Assembly: GCA_030045175.1 (NCBI GenBank)
Contig: JASIBM010000109.1
Location: 1-27,943, forward strand
Length of the DNA stretch: 27,943 bases
Direction of reading: 5' to 3'
From: Streptosporangiaceae bacterium
GTDB lineage: Bacteria > Actinomycetota > Actinomycetes > Streptosporangiales > Streptosporangiaceae
Shown here: positions 19,650 through 27,473 of the stretch, piece after piece
Numbering within the stretch: the stretch's first letter is position 1
How the letters are laid out: the number at the start of each line of letters is the position of its first letter
Notes under the pieces: generated by a model
Databases searched by the model: none
Told to the model about the DNA's origin: nothing
The model's input: only the letters and a program-made list of their open reading frames with translations
Made by a program: the position numbers and the translations under genes

Positions 19650-20947
19650 CACAGCTTCGGACGTCCGCCGACTGGTACTCGCGTGCCTGCGAGGTGCTGC
19701 CCGGCGGGGTGAACTCTCCGGTACGCGCGTTCGGCGCGGTCGGCGGGACGCCGGTCTTCATGGCCTCGGGCGAGGGGCCCTACCTGGTCGACACCGAGGG
19801 CAAGCGGTATGTTGACCTGGTTTGCTCGTGGGGTCCGGCGATCCTCGGGCACGCCCATCCGGCCGTGACGACCGCGCTAACCCGTGCCGTGGGCCTGGGC
19901 ACGTCGTTCGGCACGGTCACGCCTGGCGAGGTCGACCTGGCTGAGGAGATCGTCTCCAGGACCCCGGTGGAGAAGATCAGGCTGGTGAACTCGGGTACCG
20001 AGGCGACCATGTCGGCACTGCGGCTGGCTCGCGCGTACACCGGGCGCCGGCTCGTGGTCAAGTTCGCCGGTTGCTACCACGGGCACGTGGACGCGTTGCT
20101 CGCCGCCGCGGGCTCCGGGGTGGCGACGTTCGGGCTGCCCGACTCGCCGGGCGTGACCGGCGCCGTGACGGCGGACACGCTCGTGCTTCCCTATAACGAC
20201 GCCGAGGCGCTGCGGCAGGCGTTCGCGGAGAACGGAGCCGACGTCGCGTGCGTCATCACCGAGGCGTGCCCGGCGAACATGGGAGTCGTGCCGCCGTCGG
20301 CCGGGTTCAACGAACTGCTAGCAGCGCTGTGCGGCGAGTTCGGCGCGCTGCTGATCATGGATGAGGTACTCACCGGCTTCCGGGTGACCCAGTCGGGCTG
20401 GTATGGGCGCGAGGGGGTCGCCGGAGACCTCATGACGTTCGGCAAGGTCATGGGCGGTGGGCTGCCGGCCGCCGCGTTCGGCGGCCGGGCGGAGATCATG
20501 GACCTGCTCGCGCCGTCCGGGCCCGTTTACCAGGCGGGAACCCTGTCGGGCAATCCGCTGGCCACCACCGCCGGGCTCGCCACGCTGCGCGAGTGCACGG
20601 CCGACGTCTACCAGCGGGTGGACCAGGCCGCCGCCGCCGTCGCGAAGCTGACCGCGAGCGCGCTGACCGAGGCGGGGGTACCGTTCCGGCTGAATGAGGC
20701 GGGCAGCCTGTTCTCGTTCTTCCTCGGGGTAACCGGTCCGGTGCGAGACTTCGCGCAGGCCAAGGCGATGTCGGGTGCCGCGTACGCGGCCTTCTTCCAC
20801 TCGATGCTCGATAACGGCGTATACCTGCCGCCCTCGCCCTATGAGGCATGGTTCGCCTCCGCCGCCCACGATGAGTCGGCCATCGCCAAGATCGCCGACG
20901 CGCTGCCTGCCGCGGCGCGCGCTGCGGCTGCGCGCCTGAGTCCGTGA
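19646..20947 (+). CDS. hemL: Glutamate-1-semialdehyde 2,1-aminomutase
   Basis: A 433-residue PLP enzyme converting glutamate-1-semialdehyde (made by HemA) to 5-aminolevulinate (used by HemB). The PLP lysine is K267 in MTFGKVMGGGLPAAAFGG, the cofactor-binding Asp is D239 in LLIMDEVLTGFR, and the phosphate-binding region includes VNSGTEATMSALRLAR. The N-terminal PGGVNSPVRAFGAVGG and the GCYHGHVD segment are diagnostic against other class III aminotransferases. Length is normal. The start ATG 19646 overlaps the Prim-Pol stop. It is separated from the main hem operon by the glycosyltransferase gene. A near-perfect palindrome follows the stop. Confidence 0.97.
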   Translation: MTQLRTSADWYSRACEVLPGGVNSPVRAFGAVGGTPVFMASGEGPYLVDTEGKRYVDLVCSWGPAILGHAHPAVTTALTRAVGLGTSFGTVTPGEVDLAEEIVSRTPVEKIRLVNSGTEATMSALRLARAYTGRRLVVKFAGCYHGHVDALLAAAGSGVATFGLPDSPGVTGAVTADTLVLPYNDAEALRQAFAENGADVACVITEACPANMGVVPPSAGFNELLAALCGEFGALLIMDEVLTGFRVTQSGWYGREGVAGDLMTFGKVMGGGLPAAAFGGRAEIMDLLAPSGPVYQAGTLSGNPLATTAGLATLRECTADVYQRVDQAAAAVAKLTASALTEAGVPFRLNEAGSLFSFFLGVTGPVRDFAQAKAMSGAAYAAFFHSMLDNGVYLPPSPYEAWFASAAHDESAIAKIADALPAAARAAAARLSP

Positions 20948-20980
20948 TCGTGGTGACTTTTCGTAGGGTAGCCCGGTAAA

Positions 20981-21000
20981 CCCACCGTGATCATGGTGGG
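20981..21000. terminator. Palindrome between convergent hemL and EamA genes
   Basis: CCCACCGTGATCATGGTGGG is a 20-bp palindrome with one mismatched pair (CCCACC / GGTGGG arms around TGATCA). It lies 33 nt after hemL and 7 nt from the end of the opposing gene, suited to a bidirectional terminator, though without a T-run. Confidence 0.5.
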
Positions 21001-21007
21001 ACGGCGG

Positions 21008-21994
21008 CTAGCTGATGGCGATCACGATGATGCCGGTCACGATCGCCGCGCCGGCCGCCAGGCGCCTGGCGAGGTGGCCCTCGCCGAGCAGTCGCCTGCC
21101 GAGCAGGATGCCGAACAGCACGCTGACCTCGCGGGCCGGAGCGACGAGGCTGACGGCCGTGAAGCTGAGCGCGATCAGTACCAGGAAGTAGGCCAGCGGC
21201 GCCAGCACGGCAGCGCCGAGCACCTGCGGCCGGTAGGTCCGCCAGACCAGGACCAGCCGGTCGCGGTCGCGCAGCGCGAACGGCGCGAAGGCGAGCACCA
21301 TAACGGGGAAGCCCGCGTAACCCTGGAGCAGCGGCGGGGTGTGCAAGGTGCTCACCGCGTACTTGTCCCAGATCGTGTAGGACGCGATGAACACGCCGGT
21401 CACCAGCGCGAAGGCGATCACGGCTGTGCTAGCCCGGGGGGACACTCCGCTGGCCGGGGGGCACCCCCGAACCCCCGACGGCCCGGAACCCCCCGCTGTG
21501 CTGGCCCGGGGGGGCGACCCCCCGGAACCCCCCGCTGTGCTAGCCCGGGGGGACGGGCCAGCGACGGAGTGGGCGGGCAGCCCGATCACCACCACGCCGG
21601 CGATGATCGCGGCGATGCCGATGGTGGTGACCACGCCTGGCCGCTCGCCTAGCAGCACGATGCCGCCGACCGCGGCGAGCAGGGCGCCGGAGCCCCGGCC
21701 GATCGGATACGCCATCGACAGGTCGCCGCGCCGGTAGCCGAACTGCAGGAACAAGAAGTACCCGGAATGCAAGAACCCAGTCCCTGCCAGGAACACCCAG
21801 TTCAGGCCCGTCAGGTGCGGATGACCAAGCAGGACCGCGCCGGCCAGCACCGGAGCGTAGATAAGGCAGGCGAACGCGGCAAGCAGCCAGGTGAAGCACG
21901 CCGCTCCGGTCGCCGAGGCTTGCTTGCTGAACAGGTTCCAGCTCGCGTGCGCCATCGCGGCGACGGCGATGAGCGTGATGGCCGTGATGCTCAC
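21008..21994 (-). CDS. EamA/DMT-superfamily transporter
   Basis: A 328-residue polytopic membrane protein with two EamA-like halves of about five TM helices each. The first half has AAMAHASWNLFSKQA, FLFLQFGYRRGDLSMAYPIGRGSGALLAAVGG and LLGERPG. The second has YTIWDKYAV, SLVAPAREVSVLFGILLGRRLLGEG and a final IVTGIIVIA. The AYPIGRG and APAREVSVLFG pair are the conserved duplicated motifs of the family. The substrate is unknown. Between the halves, residues about 145-191 are Gly/Ser/Pro-rich (ASTAGGSGGSPPRASTAG) and are encoded by copies of the palindromic element. GTG 21994 is the start; no strong SD is seen. It is divergent from the histidine phosphatase gene, with an AT-rich spacer (22020-22060) that should hold promoters. 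Confidence 0.88.
   Translation of the reverse strand: MSITAITLIAVAAMAHASWNLFSKQASATGAACFTWLLAAFACLIYAPVLAGAVLLGHPHLTGLNWVFLAGTGFLHSGYFLFLQFGYRRGDLSMAYPIGRGSGALLAAVGGIVLLGERPGVVTTIGIAAIIAGVVVIGLPAHSVAGPSPRASTAGGSGGSPPRASTAGGSGPSGVRGCPPASGVSPRASTAVIAFALVTGVFIASYTIWDKYAVSTLHTPPLLQGYAGFPVMVLAFAPFALRDRDRLVLVWRTYRPQVLGAAVLAPLAYFLVLIALSFTAVSLVAPAREVSVLFGILLGRRLLGEGHLARRLAAGAAIVTGIIVIAIS
21424..21560 (-). repeat. Palindromic element copies inside the EamA gene
   Basis: On the coding strand the best unit (21508-21546) reads GGGCTAGCACAGC, GGGGGGTTCC, then GGGGGG-TCG-CCCCCC; a second, expanded unit (21456-21507) and a third partial one follow. It has the same block order as 10249-10392 with 3 extra bases, and is read in a different frame from there (STAGGSGGSPP versus PAPGVPGGRPP). 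It forms the linker between the two transporter halves. Confidence 0.85.
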
Positions 21995-22112
21995 GAGTGG
22001 CTACCCACCGGCAGTCGTACCGCAATTTTTCCAAATGATACCTAGTCAACCGGTTATGCCGCAGCTGTCCGTGTGGCTGTGCGGGTCGTCCGCCGGGGAC
22101 GGACACCGGCGG

Positions 22113-22118
22113 TAAGCT
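22113..22118 (+). promoter_or_regulatory. -10-like box for the histidine phosphatase gene
   Basis: TAAGCT is 9 nt before ATG 22128 with no SD between; it suggests a leaderless or nearly leaderless transcript for the cytochrome c maturation operon. Confidence 0.35.
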
Positions 22119-22127
22119 GGGCGCGCC

Positions 22128-22823
22128 ATGAGCACAGAAGCGAGATCAGCGGGCACCGGGCCAGAGCCAGCGAGCACGGGGCCGGCTGGCCTGGCCAGCA
22201 CCACGATCGTGCACCTCGTCAGACACGGCGAAGTGGCCAATCCGGGGCGCGTGCTCTACGGTCGGCTCCCAGGCTTCCACCTGTCCGAGGATGGCCAGAT
22301 GATGGCCAAGGCAGCTGCTGACTTCATGATCGGCCGTGACGTGACCGTGCTCCGGTCCTCTCCGCTCGAGCGGGCGGTCGAGACGGCCGAGCCGATCGCG
22401 GCGCAACTCGGGTCGACGGTCGAGATCGACGAGCGGCTGATCGAGCCGTGGAACCACTTCGAAGGGCTGCAGGTGGGAGTCGGCGACGGGGCACTGAAGT
22501 CGCCGAGGAACTGGATTCACCTGCGCAATCCGTTCCTGCCGTCGTGGGGTGAGCCTTACCGCCTGGTCGCCGCGCGGGTGCTGGCCGCGGCGCGCGACGC
22601 GGCGCGGGCGGCCGCGGGGCACGAGGCAGTGTGCGTGAGTCATCAGCTCCCGATCTGGGTCGCGCGCAGGTCCGCGGAGGGCCGTCGGCTATGGCACGAC
22701 CCGCGGCGTCGGCAGTGCGCGCTTGGCAGCGTCACCAGCCTGCACTTCACCGGCGATCGGATAACGTCGGTGACCTACGCCGAGCCCTCAGGATCAGTCG
22801 GAAGGCAAGCGGCGGGCGCATAG
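22128..22823 (+). CDS. Histidine phosphatase (phosphoglycerate mutase-like) protein
   Basis: A 231-residue member of the histidine phosphatase superfamily. The catalytic motif is HLVRHGEVANPGR (R32, H33, G34), followed by VLRSSPLERAVETAEPIA, the acidic WNHFEGLQVGVG region and the second His in CVSHQLPIWVARR. A Ser/Pro/Thr-rich lead of about 25 residues precedes the domain. It matches the gene between hemL and the TlpA-like gene in mycobacteria (Rv0525). It is probably a phosphatase, not a glycolytic mutase; the substrate is unknown. It starts the cluster that continues with ResA, ResB and CcsB after a 99-nt gap. Confidence 0.92.
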   Translation: MSTEARSAGTGPEPASTGPAGLASTTIVHLVRHGEVANPGRVLYGRLPGFHLSEDGQMMAKAAADFMIGRDVTVLRSSPLERAVETAEPIAAQLGSTVEIDERLIEPWNHFEGLQVGVGDGALKSPRNWIHLRNPFLPSWGEPYRLVAARVLAAARDAARAAAGHEAVCVSHQLPIWVARRSAEGRRLWHDPRRRQCALGSVTSLHFTGDRITSVTYAEPSGSVGRQAAGA

Positions 22824-22922
22824 CTTGCCTGGCCGGCGTGCTGTCGATGGGCCGGCGTCGGCAGGCGAGAACGCATACTGCACAATGGGTTGCTGTACTA
22901 CTGCCCGTAGGAGATCGATCCC

Positions 22923-23537
22923 GTGAGCCGCCGCAGGAGTTTGGTGCGTCCCGGCGCTGCTGGCGCCGCGTGGACGCTGCTGGCTGGCTCGGTCTTGCTC
23001 GCGGTGACGGCGTGCTCGGGTGGCGCCATTGCCCAGGTCACACCGATGGGCGGGTCGGGCTATGTGGACGGCGGCTATGCCAGCCACTACTACGCGCCTG
23101 GCTCCAGGCTGCTGGCGCCGAAGGTCACAGGGACCACGCTGACGGGTCATCGGTTCAGCCTGGCCGCCGACCGAGGGTCGGTGGTGGTGCTCAACTTCTG
23201 GGGATCGTGGTGCCCGCCGTGCCGCCGCGAGGCGCCGGCCCTGGCCGAGCTAGCACGGCGCCTGGGCCGAGACGGGGTTCGATTCGTGGGCGTGGACATG
23301 AGGGACACGGTGGCAAGCGGCGAGGCGTTCGAGCAGACGTTTGACGTCGGGTATCCGAGCCTGAACGACCCCAACGGGCTGGTCGCCCTCGCGTTCCATG
23401 GCACGGTGCCGCTGGACGCCTTCCCGAGCACGCTGGTGATCGACCGGACCGGACGCATCGCGGCCAGCGTGTTCGGCGAGGTCTCATACCTGGGGCTGCG
23501 TTCGCTCATCGCCAAGGTCATGGCTGAGCCGTCATGA
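22923..23537 (+). CDS. ResA/TlpA-like thiol-disulfide lipoprotein
   Basis: A 204-residue exported thioredoxin-like protein. A basic N-terminus (MSRRRSLVRP), a hydrophobic stretch and the lipobox LLAVTAC (C31) indicate a lipoprotein held on the outer face of the membrane. The redox site is C97-P-P-C100 in LNFWGSWCPPCRREAPAL, followed by FVGVDMRD and the cis-proline segment FPSTLVIDRTGRIA. Such proteins reduce the haem-binding cysteines of apocytochrome c. GTG 22923 has TAGGAG about 11 nt upstream. It overlaps resB by 4 nt (ATGA). The CcdA/CcsA-type electron-supply protein that usually sits between these two genes is missing, so the source of its electrons is unclear. Confidence 0.92.
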   Translation: MSRRRSLVRPGAAGAAWTLLAGSVLLAVTACSGGAIAQVTPMGGSGYVDGGYASHYYAPGSRLLAPKVTGTTLTGHRFSLAADRGSVVVLNFWGSWCPPCRREAPALAELARRLGRDGVRFVGVDMRDTVASGEAFEQTFDVGYPSLNDPNGLVALAFHGTVPLDAFPSTLVIDRTGRIAASVFGEVSYLGLRSLIAKVMAEPS

Positions 23538-25363
23538 CGCGGGATGCGGCGGGACACGCGTCAGGCATCGCAGCTGACCAGCGGGCGGATGCGGCCGACC
23601 CGGCCGTGCTGGCAGGGGACGAGGCTGCGGTGCTTGTCGCGGACGGGGGTGAGGTGGCCGCGGTCGCGGGCGACGAACAGGCGAAACTCGCAGCGGGCGA
23701 CGGCGCGGCGGCCCGCCAGGAGCGAACGCGGTTCGGCGTGTTCGCCTGGCTGCGCTGGGGCTGGCGCCAGCTCACCTCGATGCGGACCGCGCTCGTGCTG
23801 CTCTTCCTGCTCGCGCTCGCCGCGATCCCTGGCTCCGTGCTGCCCCAGGAGGGCATTGACCCGGCCGCGGTGCAGCAGTACTACGCAGCGCACCCGGCGC
23901 TGGCGCCGTTCCTGGCAAAGCTTTCCGCCTTCAACGCGTTCGGCGCGCCCTGGTTCGCCGCGATCTACCTCCTGCTCTTTACCTCGCTGGCCGGATGCGT
24001 GCTGCCGCGCACGTTCCGGCTCGCCAGGTCGGCGCGCCAGCCTCCGCCGCAGGCACCCAGGCACCTGCGCCGGCTGCCTTACTCGGCAAGCTTCACGACG
24101 GCCGGTAACCCGGATCAGGCGCTCGAGTCGACGGCGGCCATGCTGCGTCGCCGCAGGTTCCGGCTGCGAACCGGCACGGGCTGGGTGTCGGCGGAGAAGG
24201 GGTACCTGCACGAGGTCGGCAACCTGCTGTTCCACGTGGCGCTGCTTGGGTTGCTCGGCTCGGTAGCGCTCGGCGGGCTCTTTGGCTACAAGGGCGACAG
24301 GCTCCTGGTGGCCGGGCAGACCTTCGCGAACCAGGTGCCGACCCTGGACGTCTTCCGGCCGGGGCGGCTGGTCACGGCGAGCGACCTGCAGCCGTTCACG
24401 GTGACGCTTGACCACTTCTACGCGGACTACGTCAGGTCCGGACCCGAGCGCGGTCAGCCGGCGTCGTTCAACGCGCTCGTGCGGTACGCGGCGCAGCCCG
24501 GCGCGCCCGAGCACAGCTACGACCTGCAGGTGAATCATCCGCTCAACGTCGATGGCGTGCAGGTCTTCTTGATCGGCCACGGTTACGCGCCGATCTTCAG
24601 GGTCACCGACGGGACAGGGAAGGTCAGGTTCGACGGGCCGGTGCCGTTCATCCCGCTCGAACAGTCGGGGCTCAGCTCGGCGGGCGTCATCAAGGTTCCC
24701 GACGCCCAGCCGCAGGGGCTCGGCTTCGCCGGCGTCTTCCTGCCGACGGCCGTGGACGTCGACGGCAGGCTCACCTCGGCGTACCCGGCGGCGCTGCTGC
24801 CCCGGGTGAGCCTGGTCTCCTACGCCGGCGACCTCGGCATGAACAACGGCATTCCGCAGTCGGTCTATACCCTTGACACCAGCCACATGCACCGGCTGGC
24901 CGTGCGGCCGTTCCCGCTGGCGCAAGGTCAGTCCATCACGCTGCCGCACGGCCTCGGCAAGCTGACCTTCGTCGGCTACCGGCAGTGGGCCAGCCTGGCG
25001 ATCACGTACGACCCGGGTCAGCTTCCCGCGCTGATCTCGGCCCTGACGGCGCTGGCGGGCCTGATCTTGTCGTTCACGGTGCGGCGACGGCGGCTGTTCG
25101 TTCGCGCCGCGCCTGCGGCGGATGGGGCTGGGGGCGTCGTCACGGCGGGCGGCCACGCCACCGTCGTCACGATAGGCGGATTGACCAGGTCGGACGCGGC
25201 AGGCGGATTTGAGACCGAGTTCGTCGAGCTTGCGGGCGAGATCATGCAGTCGCTCAGCGGCGGCGATACCGCCGCGAGCGCCACCCACGACGGTAACGCC
25301 CAGGTTGACGGCGCTCAGGCCGCCGATGCGAAGGCCGGCGCCGTGCAGGCGAAGGGAGAGTGA
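23534..25363 (+). CDS. resB: Cytochrome c biogenesis protein ResB (System II)
   Basis: A 609-residue membrane protein that works with CcsB to move haem across the membrane and attach it to apocytochrome c. It has three TM segments in the first 260 residues (near 82-100, 138-156 and 235-255), signature regions LTSMRTALVLLFLLALAAIP and AEKGYLHEVGNLLFHVALLG, a large external domain (about 260-490) with the VNHPLNVDGVQVFLIGHGYAP motif, and a last TM at about 495-515. The first 70 residues are Ala/Asp-rich and the last 90 are a low-complexity Ala/Gly/Thr tail, both longer than in many homologues. It overlaps resA by 4 nt and precedes ccsB by 6 nt. Confidence 0.95.
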   Translation: MTRDAAGHASGIAADQRADAADPAVLAGDEAAVLVADGGEVAAVAGDEQAKLAAGDGAAARQERTRFGVFAWLRWGWRQLTSMRTALVLLFLLALAAIPGSVLPQEGIDPAAVQQYYAAHPALAPFLAKLSAFNAFGAPWFAAIYLLLFTSLAGCVLPRTFRLARSARQPPPQAPRHLRRLPYSASFTTAGNPDQALESTAAMLRRRRFRLRTGTGWVSAEKGYLHEVGNLLFHVALLGLLGSVALGGLFGYKGDRLLVAGQTFANQVPTLDVFRPGRLVTASDLQPFTVTLDHFYADYVRSGPERGQPASFNALVRYAAQPGAPEHSYDLQVNHPLNVDGVQVFLIGHGYAPIFRVTDGTGKVRFDGPVPFIPLEQSGLSSAGVIKVPDAQPQGLGFAGVFLPTAVDVDGRLTSAYPAALLPRVSLVSYAGDLGMNNGIPQSVYTLDTSHMHRLAVRPFPLAQGQSITLPHGLGKLTFVGYRQWASLAITYDPGQLPALISALTALAGLILSFTVRRRRLFVRAAPAADGAGGVVTAGGHATVVTIGGLTRSDAAGGFETEFVELAGEIMQSLSGGDTAASATHDGNAQVDGAQAADAKAGAVQAKGE

Positions 25364-25369
25364 GTTACC

Positions 25370-26602
25370 ATGCCCAACCCCGGACTGGCCACCGCCAGCA
25401 ACGTCACGCTGGTGCTTGCCATCATGACGTACACGATCGCCATGCTCGCGTACGCGTGCGACTTCATGTTCGGCAGGCTCCGCGGCTCCGCGGCGACGGC
25501 GACCACCGGCGCCGGTAGCGCCGCCACCGCAGCGTCGGCCGCAACCGCGCCCGAGGCGGCCGATGCGACCGCTGGCTCGGAGTTCTCCGGGCTCTCCTTC
25601 CCGGCCGACCCTTCGGATCTGTCGCAACTGGCCGATCTGGGCGGGCTTGGCGGCGCCGCGCGTGGCGGCACGGCCTCGGCCACCTTGACGGTCGAGTCGG
25701 ACGGGCCCGCGCCCGCCGGCGTGGCCGCGGGAGGTCCAGGGGGGCCGGCCCCTCAGGTAAGCACCGTGGGTGGCTCGGGGTACCCGCCGGAGAGCGCCGC
25801 CCTGGATTGGTCGGCGGCGACGCGGTCACGCTGGCCAGCCGGAATCTGGCTGCGCGCCGCGTTCGGCCTGACCTGCCTCGGGGCGCTGCTGCACATCACC
25901 GCGATCTTGACCAGGGGGCTGGCCGAGCACCGGGTCCCCTGGGGCAACATGTATGAGTTCATCGCCGCCTTCACGTGCGCGGCGGTGCTCGTCCTCATCG
26001 CGGCGTCGATCAGGTTCCGTGCGTACTACATGGGCCTGTTCGTGCTGTTGCCCGTGGTGCTCGCGCTAGCCGTGGACGTGCTGGTGATCTACACGCCGGC
26101 TGGGTCGCTGGTGCCCGCCCTCCAGTCTTACTGGATAGCGATCCACGTCACCGGCATGATCATCTCGCTCGGCCTGTACATTTTCGGTGCCGTGGTCACC
26201 GTCATGTACCTGCTGGTCGCGAGGTACGAGCGGCAGGCGGCGAGTGGTGGCAAGCCGAACAGCGGCGGCGTCTTGTCTCAGCTTCCCGGCTCGACCACCC
26301 TTGACCGGCTCGCCTACCGTGCCACCTTGTTCGCGTTCCCTGCCTGGACGTTCGCCATCATCGCTGGGGCCATCTGGGCGGATCACGCCTGGGGCAGGTA
26401 CTGGGGCTGGGATCCCAAGGAGACCTGGTCGTTCATCACGTGGGTGGTCTACGCGGCGTACCTGCACGCCAGGGCGACGGCCGGGTGGCGCGGGCGGCGG
26501 GCCGCCTACGTCCAGCTATTCGGCTTCGCTTGCCTGATGTTCAACTTGATCGGCATCAACCTGTGGATCACCGGCCTGCATTCGTACGCCGGCCTGAGCT
26601 GA
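25370..26602 (+). CDS. ccsB: Cytochrome c biogenesis protein CcsB (CcsA/ResC family haem handling protein)
   Basis: A 410-residue polytopic protein, partner of ResB in System II haem transport and ligation. The tryptophan-rich WWD-type motif is W345-G-W-D-P-K-E in WGWDPKETWSFITWVVY, and conserved histidines appear in LLHITAILTRG, WIAIHVTGMI and LHARATAGWRG. TM1 (about 8-30) is separated from the rest by a long Ala/Gly/Pro linker (about 38-160), far longer than usual; part of it (about 122-139, PQVSTVGGSGYPP) is encoded by a diverged palindromic element. ATG 25370 lies 6 nt after resB, with GGGAGAG upstream. It ends the cluster and is convergent with the PLDc_N gene. Confidence 0.95.
   Translation: MPNPGLATASNVTLVLAIMTYTIAMLAYACDFMFGRLRGSAATATTGAGSAATAASAATAPEAADATAGSEFSGLSFPADPSDLSQLADLGGLGGAARGGTASATLTVESDGPAPAGVAAGGPGGPAPQVSTVGGSGYPPESAALDWSAATRSRWPAGIWLRAAFGLTCLGALLHITAILTRGLAEHRVPWGNMYEFIAAFTCAAVLVLIAASIRFRAYYMGLFVLLPVVLALAVDVLVIYTPAGSLVPALQSYWIAIHVTGMIISLGLYIFGAVVTVMYLLVARYERQAASGGKPNSGGVLSQLPGSTTLDRLAYRATLFAFPAWTFAIIAGAIWADHAWGRYWGWDPKETWSFITWVVYAAYLHARATAGWRGRRAAYVQLFGFACLMFNLIGINLWITGLHSYAGLS
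25733..25784 (+). repeat. Diverged palindromic element inside ccsB
   Basis: The stretch reads GGTCCAGGGG-GGCCGG-CCCCTCAGG, then AAGCACCGTGGGTGG. The block order hairpin, AGCACC, GGGGG-like matches units at 10249-10392 and 21508-21546. It lies in the linker between TM1 and the rest of CcsB. It is the weakest of the four genic matches. Confidence 0.5.
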
Positions 26603-26786
26603 CCGCGGGCCGACGCTCGGCAGCCGCCCGTTTCATCACTATCACCCCTTTAGTCCCGCCACGCCGTGCCGTCGCCCGCCTAGTGAATGTGCCATGCACC
26701 CGGAAGGACCGGACCAATTCGCCATTCACCTGGCGGGAACGATCAAGGACTGTGACGTGAGATAACCACGTGACCCATGGGACAAG

Positions 26787-26884
26787 TCTGCCTTGGCGGG
26801 GTGCCCTTAGACGTCTTCTCTGCCTTGGCGGGGTGTGCCCTTAGACGTCTTCTCTGTCTTGGCGGGGTGCGCTTAGACGTCTTC
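26787..26884. repeat. Three tandem copies of a 32-34 bp unit overlapping a gene end
   Basis: The units are 26787-26818, 26819-26852 and 26853-26884, each with YTTGGCGGGGTG and ending CTTAGACGTCTTC. The third unit includes the stop codon (26873-26875) and last codons of the minus-strand PLDc_N gene, so copies of that gene end (GAAGACGTCTAA) were duplicated downstream. Each unit contains the palindrome AGACGTCT. Confidence 0.92.
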
Positions 26885-27298
26885 GCGCCAGTCCCTGATC
26901 CGCTGCTCGAGTTCGAGCAGGAACTCGGGATTGTCATCGGGGGCGACGAAACGCGTCTGATTCGCCGCCGCCTGGCGCACCCGCCGCGAGGGCGCGATGG
27001 GCCGGCCAGAACCCGCGCCTGAGCCTGGCGGATAGCCCGGTCCAGCCGCATGAGCCTGCCTCGCCACCCACCTGTCGACCTCGTTGTCCCAGTTGCGTCG
27101 TGCCTGTACCTCGCCGCGACCGGCCATCAGCCACGCCGCCGCGCCGAACGCCCAGAACGCCACGATCACGATCAGCCACATCTGCTTCGTCGGCAGGTCG
27201 AAGAAGCGCTGGGGCGTGGTCGCGACGTCGAGCAGGCACGGGCCGACAAAACCAACGGTTACTAGGGCAAGGACGACGTAGAGCGGCAACATGGACAT
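26873..27298 (-). CDS. PLDc_N-domain small membrane protein
   Basis: A 141-residue protein with two TM segments: LPLYVVLALVTVGFVGPCLL and KQMWLIVIVAFWAFGAAAWLMAG, joined by a short loop with LDVATTPQRFFDLPT. This is the pattern of the phospholipase D nuclease N-terminal (PLDc_N) family, seen at the start of cardiolipin synthases and in stand-alone small proteins of unknown function. The C-terminal half is Pro/Gly/Ser-rich and ends in the conserved actinobacterial piece NPEFLLELEQRIRDW. There is no catalytic HKD motif. ATG 27298 is followed by a second ATG two codons later. It is convergent with ccsB; its 3' end lies inside a tandem repeat. Confidence 0.8.
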   Translation of the reverse strand: MSMLPLYVVLALVTVGFVGPCLLDVATTPQRFFDLPTKQMWLIVIVAFWAFGAAAWLMAGRGEVQARRNWDNEVDRWVARQAHAAGPGYPPGSGAGSGRPIAPSRRVRQAAANQTRFVAPDDNPEFLLELEQRIRDWREDV

Positions 27299-27473
27299 AG
27301 CCTAGGTGCCACGCGGAACTGGTCGGCACCTGTCACGCCGCGCCACTCGAGTGGTTCCGGGCTGCGACGGTGAGCAGCGGCGATGGGCTCACGCCCGGTA
27401 CGAGGCAGACTGCCTGCGCCGGCGCAGAAACCATCGTAGTCTGGCGACCTGGCCCTCTACCGGGGAGCGAGCG

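Noticed and set aside
23561..25627. 688-codon open frame on the minus strand across resB and ccsB
   Set aside because: It is antisense to the clear ResB and CcsB genes, with shadow-like composition and no recognisable motif.
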